DNA of 11,120 nucleotides. Origin: an uncultured Bacteroidales bacterium. GTDB taxonomy: Bacteria; Bacteroidota; Bacteroidia; Bacteroidales; UBA932. Shown here piece by piece: positions 5,243 through 11,120 of this stretch; position 1 is the stretch's first letter; the number at the start of each line of letters is the position of its first letter. The notes under the pieces are model-generated. The model did no database searches. It worked only from the letters and a program-made list of their open reading frames with translations, and was not told the origin of the DNA. The stretch covers positions 1-11,120 of the forward strand of contig CAMFRR010000010.1 of NCBI GenBank assembly GCA_945982095.1, written 5' to 3'. The translations under genes and the position numbers were made by a program.

Positions 5243-6538
5243 ATGAAGAAACCAGAACTTGGCACACTCTGCATACATGCAGGCTACACTCCGGGCAACG
5301 GCGAACCGCGCCAGATGCCTCTCATACAGAGCACTACCTTCAAATACGATTCGTCTGACGCCATGGGGCGCCTCTTCGACCTCGAAGATTCAGGATATTT
5401 CTACACCCGTCTGCAGAATCCCACAAACGATATGGTGGCTGCGAGGCTCACGGCTCTTGAGGGCGGAGTAGCCGGCATGCTTACCTCATCAGGCCAGGCT
5501 GCCAATCTCTTTGCCTGCCACAACATTTGCCAGGCAGGGGACCATATGATTTCCACAGCCGCAATATATGGAGGCACCTTCAACCTCTTCGCTGCATCTT
5601 TTGCCAAAATGGGCATTGAAGTGACTTTCGTGGACCAGAATGCCTCTGACGAAGAGCTGCATGCAGCCTTCCGCCCCAACACCAAGCTCCTTTTCGGCGA
5701 GACTCTCACAAATCCGGGAGTACAGGTGCTGGACATAAGGCGCATGGCCCGCATTGCTCACGAACACGGGGTTCCGCTCATTGTAGACAACACTTTCCCT
5801 ACTCCTATCAACTGCCGTCCATTCGAGTTCGGCGCCGACATAGTGACCCATTCCACCACCAAATATCTTGACGGCCACGGCACCACTGTGGGAGGAGCCA
5901 TAATAGACAGCGGAAACTTCGACTGGGATGCACATGCTTCCAAGTTCCCGGGCCTCACAAGCCCTGACCCTACCTATCACGGACTTGTGTTCACCAAAGC
6001 TTTCGGAAAGGCGGCTTACATCACAAAGGCCACTGTTGTGCTCATGCGTGACCTCGGAGCCATACAGGCCCCACAGAACGCCTTTTACCTGGGTCTGGGA
6101 ATACAGACTCTCAACGTGCGCATGAAATTCATCAACAACAGCGCATTGGAGGTGGCGAAATATCTCCAGAGCGTGCCTGAGCTCAAATGGATACATTATC
6201 CTGGTCTTGAGAATGATAGCTACCATACACTGGCAGCCGAATATATGCCGGGCGGATGTTCAGGCGTAATGGCTCTGGCCCTGGAGGGCGGCCGCGACTT
6301 TGCCAACAAGTTCATGGATTCGCTCAAGCTCATTACCATAGAAACCCACGTGGACGACTGCCACAGCTGCATACTGCATCCGGCATCACACACCCATCGC
6401 CAGCTCAACGAGAAGCAGCTTGCCGAAGCAGGCGTGGACCCTGATCTTATGCGCCTGAGCATAGGCCTCGAGGACCCTAAGGATATCATTGCCGACATAG
6501 AACAGGCCCTGCAGGCTGCCAGGGAATTTTTGGCTTAA
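5243..6538 (+). CDS. metY: O-acetylhomoserine sulfhydrylase (aminocarboxypropyltransferase)
   Basis: A PLP enzyme of the Cys/Met-metabolism family that forms homocysteine from O-acetylhomoserine and sulfide, giving methionine synthesis by direct sulfhydrylation. The 431 residues match MetY length. Visible landmarks are TLCIHAGY at the N-terminus, YFYTRLQNPT (52-61), the SSGQAA turn that contacts PLP phosphate (82-87), VDNTFPTP (181-188, Asp182 at the pyridine nitrogen) and Schiff-base Lys207 in HSTTKYLDGHG. The GHGTTVGG and GNFDW stretches after the lysine are characteristic of MetY rather than MetB or MetC. It appears monocistronic: its own -7 box lies upstream, and the wzc promoter begins over its last codons. 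Related lyases such as methionine gamma-lyase are the main alternative. Confidence 0.92.
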   Translation: MKKPELGTLCIHAGYTPGNGEPRQMPLIQSTTFKYDSSDAMGRLFDLEDSGYFYTRLQNPTNDMVAARLTALEGGVAGMLTSSGQAANLFACHNICQAGDHMISTAAIYGGTFNLFAASFAKMGIEVTFVDQNASDEELHAAFRPNTKLLFGETLTNPGVQVLDIRRMARIAHEHGVPLIVDNTFPTPINCRPFEFGADIVTHSTTKYLDGHGTTVGGAIIDSGNFDWDAHASKFPGLTSPDPTYHGLVFTKAFGKAAYITKATVVLMRDLGAIQAPQNAFYLGLGIQTLNVRMKFINNSALEVAKYLQSVPELKWIHYPGLENDSYHTLAAEYMPGGCSGVMALALEGGRDFANKFMDSLKLITIETHVDDCHSCILHPASHTHRQLNEKQLAEAGVDPDLMRLSIGLEDPKDIIADIEQALQAAREFLA

Positions 6539-6559
6539 TACACATTTTTCGTATCTTTA
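6529..6559 (+). promoter_or_regulatory. promoter for the polysaccharide operon
   Basis: TTTG at 6529-6532 and TATCTTTA at 6552-6559 are separated by 19 bp, matching the Bacteroidota -33 TTTG / -7 TAnnTTTG layout except for the last base of the -7 box. The -33 element lies within the final metY codons. The wzc ATG is 26 bp downstream of the -7 box. This is the best-formed promoter in the window. Confidence 0.65.
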
Positions 6560-6584
6560 CGGAAATTTTGAAAATACAAAAACG

Positions 6585-9026
6585 ATGGATACGAACAATC
6601 TGCAGTTGGTCTCAATAGAAGAAAAGGATGATATGGGAGGAACAGTTTTCAATTTCTCCCACTTTTTTCAGCGCTGTATCAAGAAATGGTATTGGATAGC
6701 TGCCAGTGTATTTGTGTGCCTGGTCCTGGCCTCTGCCTATATTGTAACCACCCGTCCTACATATATACGCAGGGCTTCGGTCCTGATAAAGGAGGCGGCC
6801 ACGAGGCGTATGGCAACCAGTGACCTGGAGTCCGTGCTCAGCTTCAGCGGGGGCTCTGCTATGAGTTCGAAGGTGGTGAACGAGGTGATTGCATTCGAGT
6901 CACCAGCTCTTATGCAGGAGGCAGTGAAAAGGCTGAACCTCACCACGGATTATTTCAGCGATGACCTCTTCCGTGACAATGTAATATATGCAACCCAGGT
7001 CCCTGTGGAAGTCGAGTTCCTCGGCCTGCCCTCCAACCTTAATCTGAGCTTCAGGGTCACTCCTATATGGGACAAGCTCCCCACAAACCCGGGACAAATG
7101 CCCAACTCCGTGAAAATCAGCAAGTTTACCTATACCATAAAGAAAGATAAGATAAAGCTTGCGGATTGCGTCATAGCTCTTGGCGACACCCTGAACACCA
7201 GCATAGGAGCTGTGGTGGTGAAAGCCAGGGAGTATTTCGGCGGAGAGTGGAAGAATACTGTGATAGTGAGAAAATATTCACTGGACGGAGCAACCGCCAA
7301 GTTTTGCGCCAGCCTGAAAGTTAAACCCGTGGATATGAAGAACAGGGCTGATGTTCTGACCCTCGCCCTGTCAGACCACTCGGTTCAGAGGGCTGATGAC
7401 CTGCTTAATACCCTGATAAACATATACAACGAAAACTGGGTAGAGGATAAGAACAAGATGGCCATAAGCACCTCACGCTTCATAGATGACAGGCTTTTGT
7501 CATTGGAGAAGGAACTGGGCCAGGTGGATGACGCCATTTCCGATTTCAAGAGCAGCAATCTGGTTGCGGATATGAATTCCATGTCCCAACTCTATATGTC
7601 CCAAATCAAAGAAGTGGACATGATGCATCAGGAGCTTACCAACCAGCTCTCACTCTATAAATATATAAGGAACTTCATCATAGACAATCCGGGCACTGAG
7701 ACTCTCATCCCTATGTCTCCTACATTCGCTGCCTCCGCACTTTCCAGCCAGATTGGAGAATACAACAAAACCCTCTTGACCAGAAACAATATACGTTCCA
7801 ACTCCAGCGACGAATCTCCTATAGTCAAGAACCTCACAGCCAGCCTGGAAACCACGCGTGAATCTATACTCGCTACCTTCGAGAACCAGATAGGGGCCAT
7901 CAATGCCCAGTTGGACAACCTGATGCAGATGGAGCGTGCCAATGACGGACGCATGTCTGAGATGCCAACCAAGACCAAGCAGCTTCTCGGCATGGGACGT
8001 CAGCAGAAAGTCAAAGAACAGCTCTATCTTTACCTGCTCCAGAAGCGTGAGGAGAACGAACTCAGCCAGGCATTCACAGCCTACAATACCCGTGTCATAA
8101 CCCCACCTATGGGCATTGCCCGTCCTGCAAAGCCTAAAAAGGCCCAGCTGCTTGCCATTGCATTCCTCCTGGGTCTTCTGATTCCGCTTTTCGTGCTCTA
8201 TATCATTGAATTGCTGGATAATAACGTGCATGACAGGAATGATCTTCAGAATCTCACCCTTCCAAGCCTTGGCGAGATACCTCAGGACCACAGGCATAAA
8301 TCACTGAGCAAAGCCCTGGGCCGCAAAAGCGAACAGCCTAAGCCTTCAATATTGGTCAAACATGGCGAACGAACAGTCATCAACGAGGCTTTCCGTGTTT
8401 TGCGCACCAACCTGGAATTTATGCACAAAGGCATAGAGTGTCCGGTGATAAGCGTCACTTCATTCAACCCAGGCTCAGGCAAGACCTTCATTTCTATGAA
8501 CACTGCCGCCGCAATGGCAATCAAGGGTAATAAGGTTCTGACTATAGACTGTGACCTGCGCCGTTCTTCGCTTTCGGAATATGCAAATAAACCAAAGAAA
8601 GGAATAAGTGATTATCTGGCCGGTAATCTGAGCTCTGTGCAGGATGCCATAATCAGTGTAGAAGGTTTCGATAATCTGTATATGCTCCCTGTGGGCAGTG
8701 TGCCTCCAAATCCTTCTGAGCTGCTGGGTTCTGGCAAATTCCCTTCGCTTATAGCCCAGCTCAAGAAGCAATACGACCTCATTATACTCGACTGTCCTCC
8801 TGTGGATATAGTTGCAGACACGCAGATTATCAATGATTGTGTGGACCGCACTATGTTTGTGATACGTGCCGGCCTGATGGAACGCAAAGACGTGATGACT
8901 CTCCAGAAGTATTATGAGACCAAACGTCTCAAAAACCTCTGTTACGTATTCAATGGAGTGGAGAACTCGGCTTCTTATTACGGCCGATATGGCAGCTATG
9001 CCTACGGGGATAAGCATCACGAATAA
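6585..9026 (+). CDS. Wzc-type polysaccharide co-polymerase and tyrosine autokinase
   Basis: An inner-membrane protein that controls capsule or exopolysaccharide polymerisation and export. The 813 residues show a Wzz-type N-terminus with a membrane helix (about 35-54), a large periplasmic domain with coiled-coil segments (about 300-350 and 415-495), a proline-bearing second helix (PAKPKKA then about 520-544), and a cytoplasmic BY-kinase. Kinase motifs are Walker A FNPGSGKT (627-634, Lys633), Walker A' VLTIDCDLRR (651-660), and Walker B LIILDCPP (732-739). The tail has a tyrosine cluster (Tyr798, 799, 802, 805, 807), the usual autophosphorylation sites. It is the first gene of its operon, 8 bp ahead of the Wzy-like gene. 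A Wza-like outer-membrane exporter, often encoded just upstream, is absent here and may lie elsewhere. Confidence 0.93.
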   Translation: MDTNNLQLVSIEEKDDMGGTVFNFSHFFQRCIKKWYWIAASVFVCLVLASAYIVTTRPTYIRRASVLIKEAATRRMATSDLESVLSFSGGSAMSSKVVNEVIAFESPALMQEAVKRLNLTTDYFSDDLFRDNVIYATQVPVEVEFLGLPSNLNLSFRVTPIWDKLPTNPGQMPNSVKISKFTYTIKKDKIKLADCVIALGDTLNTSIGAVVVKAREYFGGEWKNTVIVRKYSLDGATAKFCASLKVKPVDMKNRADVLTLALSDHSVQRADDLLNTLINIYNENWVEDKNKMAISTSRFIDDRLLSLEKELGQVDDAISDFKSSNLVADMNSMSQLYMSQIKEVDMMHQELTNQLSLYKYIRNFIIDNPGTETLIPMSPTFAASALSSQIGEYNKTLLTRNNIRSNSSDESPIVKNLTASLETTRESILATFENQIGAINAQLDNLMQMERANDGRMSEMPTKTKQLLGMGRQQKVKEQLYLYLLQKREENELSQAFTAYNTRVITPPMGIARPAKPKKAQLLAIAFLLGLLIPLFVLYIIELLDNNVHDRNDLQNLTLPSLGEIPQDHRHKSLSKALGRKSEQPKPSILVKHGERTVINEAFRVLRTNLEFMHKGIECPVISVTSFNPGSGKTFISMNTAAAMAIKGNKVLTIDCDLRRSSLSEYANKPKKGISDYLAGNLSSVQDAIISVEGFDNLYMLPVGSVPPNPSELLGSGKFPSLIAQLKKQYDLIILDCPPVDIVADTQIINDCVDRTMFVIRAGLMERKDVMTLQKYYETKRLKNLCYVFNGVENSASYYGRYGSYAYGDKHHE

Positions 9027-9034
9027 GCAGAATC

Positions 9035-10213
9035 ATGGTATTGTATCTGCTGGGACTGATGATTCTGGTGGTGGGAATATGGAACATCCTGCCATTCGGA
9101 TTGCTGTCTCCTGATGTGTTCCTTGTCCTGTCTTTTGCATATCTGCTGCTAAGTTTCATTCTCTTCCCCAATAAGAAAATGCCTGCTCTTTTCGGGAAGA
9201 AGATGCTGCCTTTCTGGCTGATAATCGCCGGCATTGCAATTTCAGCCATACCTGCCAAAATTTTTCACGAACAGTCTCCGCTGCAGTCTCTGATTACCTG
9301 TCGTTCCCAGTTTATGTGGGTGGCCATACCCATACTTCTCAGACTGGCTCCGAGTAAACGCCAGCTCTTTGTCTCTACCCTTATCTTTACGGCTATGATG
9401 CTCATAGTCACCATACTCCATTCCATGATTCCAAGCCTGTTCCCGGTGATATACAGCATACAAAACACTATAATAGAAGATTACACAGTGCCGGGAATCA
9501 CGGTGGCGGCAATACCTTTCGTAATAGCCTTGGAGCAGTTTCACAAGACTTATGACCCCAAATACATTGTCGCGGTGCTGTTCTGCTTCTTCTTCATCTT
9601 TGTCACAAGGAACCGTACTTCCATAATGTGTTTCGTACTGGTAACGGGATTCTCCTTCCTATTCTCAAAATCCCGTTTCAAATATGTGTTTATGGTGTTC
9701 CTCACCCTGCTCGGATTAATGTTCTTTTTAAGGACCCTGGACGTATGGCTGGAACTTATGGACGAAACAGCCCAGCAGCTGGGAGACGCAGACTACAACC
9801 GCAACAAGGCCCTGGTCTATTTCTTTTCCCCTATGGCAAATCCATCATGGCTTACCTATCTTTTAGGAAACGGCTATCTCAGCGCCAATGCCACAAGCCT
9901 GATGCAAGACCTTATGACAGATGGAATATACAACAGTGATATGGGTTATATAGGTTTCTGGAACCAGTTCGGCATCATACCCATCATAGCTTTCTATATG
10001 GTGATCTGTCACGGTTTGTGGGGACACTCTGCCAGCCTGCTGACAAAGGAGCTGTCTGTGTACCTGTTCTTCTCAAGTTTCACACTAGGCTACTACGCTG
10101 AAGCAGGCCATCTTATATTCTATGCCCTGGCATATGTTCTAATGTATAACAACAGCAAAAAGCGCTACTGCCTTGTCAGGATTCCAGCGGATGACAATAA
10201 ATCCGGACAGTAA
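9035..10213 (+). CDS. polytopic membrane protein, probable O-antigen/capsule polymerase or ligase (Wzy-like)
   Basis: The 392 residues are strongly hydrophobic, with about ten to twelve membrane segments: roughly 1-20, 24-45, 58-74, 93-104, 110-130, 152-168, 177-191, 197-211, 217-233, 304-328 and 341-371. A long hydrophilic loop (about 234-300) precedes SDMGYIGFWNQFGIIP, and a basic TRNRT loop follows segment seven. This arrangement is typical of the O-antigen polymerase/ligase family, which joins repeat units on the periplasmic face. Sequence conservation in that family is low, so polymerase and ligase cannot be told apart here. Placement between a Wzc co-polymerase and a glycosyltransferase favours polymerase. 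Its stop overlaps the next start by one base (TAATG), so the genes are translationally coupled. Confidence 0.75.
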   Translation: MVLYLLGLMILVVGIWNILPFGLLSPDVFLVLSFAYLLLSFILFPNKKMPALFGKKMLPFWLIIAGIAISAIPAKIFHEQSPLQSLITCRSQFMWVAIPILLRLAPSKRQLFVSTLIFTAMMLIVTILHSMIPSLFPVIYSIQNTIIEDYTVPGITVAAIPFVIALEQFHKTYDPKYIVAVLFCFFFIFVTRNRTSIMCFVLVTGFSFLFSKSRFKYVFMVFLTLLGLMFFLRTLDVWLELMDETAQQLGDADYNRNKALVYFFSPMANPSWLTYLLGNGYLSANATSLMQDLMTDGIYNSDMGYIGFWNQFGIIPIIAFYMVICHGLWGHSASLLTKELSVYLFFSSFTLGYYAEAGHLIFYALAYVLMYNNSKKRYCLVRIPADDNKSGQ

Positions 10214-11075
10214 TGAAGACTCTTTTCATAACACACCACTACCTCAGCACCCCCGGAGGGGGAGCCTTCGCCTCCAGAGCCTATATCAATGCCTTTGCCG
10301 AGTTGTCGGAGTGTATGACCCTGCTTTATCCTGTAAAGGAGGGTCAGAATCTTTTTGAAGGCCTGAAAGCGGGAACAGATTTGTGCCCCGTGGCTTACGA
10401 CAAGAGCAAGGTATTGAAACTCATTCACTTGCTTAAAGGTAAGGTACACCGTTACTTCGACATGGCCCCGGCTATGATACTAAGCGGAAAATACGATACC
10501 GTGGTCTTCGACACCAGTCTGGTATCATACCGCCTCATAGCTCTTGCAAAGCGCAAGGGGCTCAAAACCATAGTCATACATCACAACTACCAATACGAGT
10601 ATTTCAGGGACAATGTCTCAGGCCCTCTCAGATTTCCCACCCTTTTCTGGTGCAGGCGCTACGAAGCCGAGGCCGTGGCCAATGCCGACCTCAACCTCAC
10701 CCTCACCCCTGACGATGCCAGGCTTCTGTGCGAGGCTTATGGACACAAGGGCGATAATTTCCGTGTGCTAGGCACTTTCGAGTCCCTTCCTTCCGTTTTG
10801 CCCGGGATCGAGGCCAGGAACTCATACGGCTTACGTCGTTTCACCATTACCGGCAGTCTCGCAGACCCACAGACCGAGCGCAGCCTCATCCCATGGATAG
10901 GGGAGTTCTACCCCGTGCTCAAATCCATTTTCCCTGAGGCTGAACTCACTGTAGCCGGCCGAAATCCCTCTCCTGAGTTGAGGCTCGCTTGTGAAAAGGC
11001 CGGCATAAGGCTCATACCTTCTCCTGTTTCCATGGACCCTGTAATGGAAGAGTCCGATTGCTATATATGCCCCAC
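10213..11075 (+). CDS. glycosyltransferase, GT-B fold (family 4-like), 3' truncated
   Basis: Starts at the ATG sharing one base with the preceding stop. About 287 genuine residues are visible. The N-terminus MKTLFITHHYLSTPGGGAFA (1-20) is a Rossmann strand plus glycine-rich acceptor-side loop typical of GT-B enzymes. Further Rossmann elements follow: YDTVVFDTSLVSYR (94-107) and LKTIVIHHNYQYE (117-129). ADLNLTLTPDDARLL (158-172) is the usual end of the N-terminal domain, and FTITGSLADPQTE (210-222) with AELTVAGRNP (243-252) opens the donor-binding domain. The expected E-x7-E region lies beyond the cut. It probably adds a sugar to the lipid-linked repeat unit of this locus; donor and acceptor are unknown. 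From 11076 the reading frame is adapter sequence. Confidence 0.85.
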
Positions 11076-11120
11076 CTGTCTCTTATACACATCTCCGAGC
11101 CCACGAGACGGACTCCTATC
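11076..11120 (+). other. Illumina Nextera adapter and index, not genomic DNA
   Basis: Bases 11076-11094 are CTGTCTCTTATACACATCT, the Tn5 mosaic-end complement. They are followed by CCGAGCCCACGAGAC (11095-11109, Nextera read-2 adapter), GGACTCCT (11110-11117, which matches my recollection of i7 index N705) and ATC, the start of the P7 tail. The window therefore ends in untrimmed sequencing read-through. Translated in the glycosyltransferase frame it gives the artefact peptide CLLYTSPSPRDGLL. Confidence 0.98.

Noticed and set aside
1..11120. CRISPR array, insertion sequence, phage genes, tRNA or rRNA
   Set aside because: No regularly spaced repeats, transposase or integrase motifs, or recognisable tRNA/rRNA sequence were seen on either strand.

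Overview
The window looks like chromosome of a Bacteroidota member, most likely order Bacteroidales. The evidence is a set of TAnnTTTG-type -7 boxes, frequent ATA isoleucine codons, RNase Y downstream of zapA, and protein sequences typical of that phylum. No 16S rRNA or other strong taxonomic marker is present, so genus is not called. Most of it is a housekeeping region that runs into the start of a surface-polysaccharide locus.

Layout. Positions 1-310 (minus) hold the start of an alpha/beta hydrolase gene, cut and apparently mis-joined at the left edge. Positions 336-1166 (minus) are purine nucleoside phosphorylase. A short divergent promoter region (about 1167-1237) leads rightward into a small coiled-coil protein (1238-1510), zapA (1512-1796), a structured non-coding RNA candidate that could be 6S RNA (1795-2001), RNase Y (2043-3587) and a HAD phosphatase (3600-4205). 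Glutamate racemase murI (4213-4962, minus) converges on the HAD gene; an 18-bp tandem duplication spans the two stop codons. Between murI and metY lies about 280 bp of non-coding DNA with nested inverted repeats and two back-to-back -7 boxes. metY (5243-6538) follows. A well-formed Bacteroidota promoter then precedes a tight cluster of wzc-type tyrosine autokinase (6585-9026), a polytopic Wzy-like membrane protein (9035-10213) and a family-4-like glycosyltransferase (10213 onward, cut off).

How the genes relate. ZapA and the coiled-coil protein probably act in division-ring assembly, and MurI supplies D-glutamate for peptidoglycan. PunA and RNase Y serve nucleotide salvage and RNA turnover. 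The wzc/wzy/glycosyltransferase genes look like the start of a capsule or exopolysaccharide operon continuing beyond the window.

Data quality. Both ends carry artefacts. The last 45 bases (11076-11120) are Illumina Nextera adapter plus an index sequence, not genome. The first 55 bases are an exact copy of 659-713, which looks like a de Bruijn-graph or chimera artefact. I see no novel defence system, CRISPR array, IS element or phage. The most interesting biology is the zapA-rny structured RNA and the palindromic element in front of murI.
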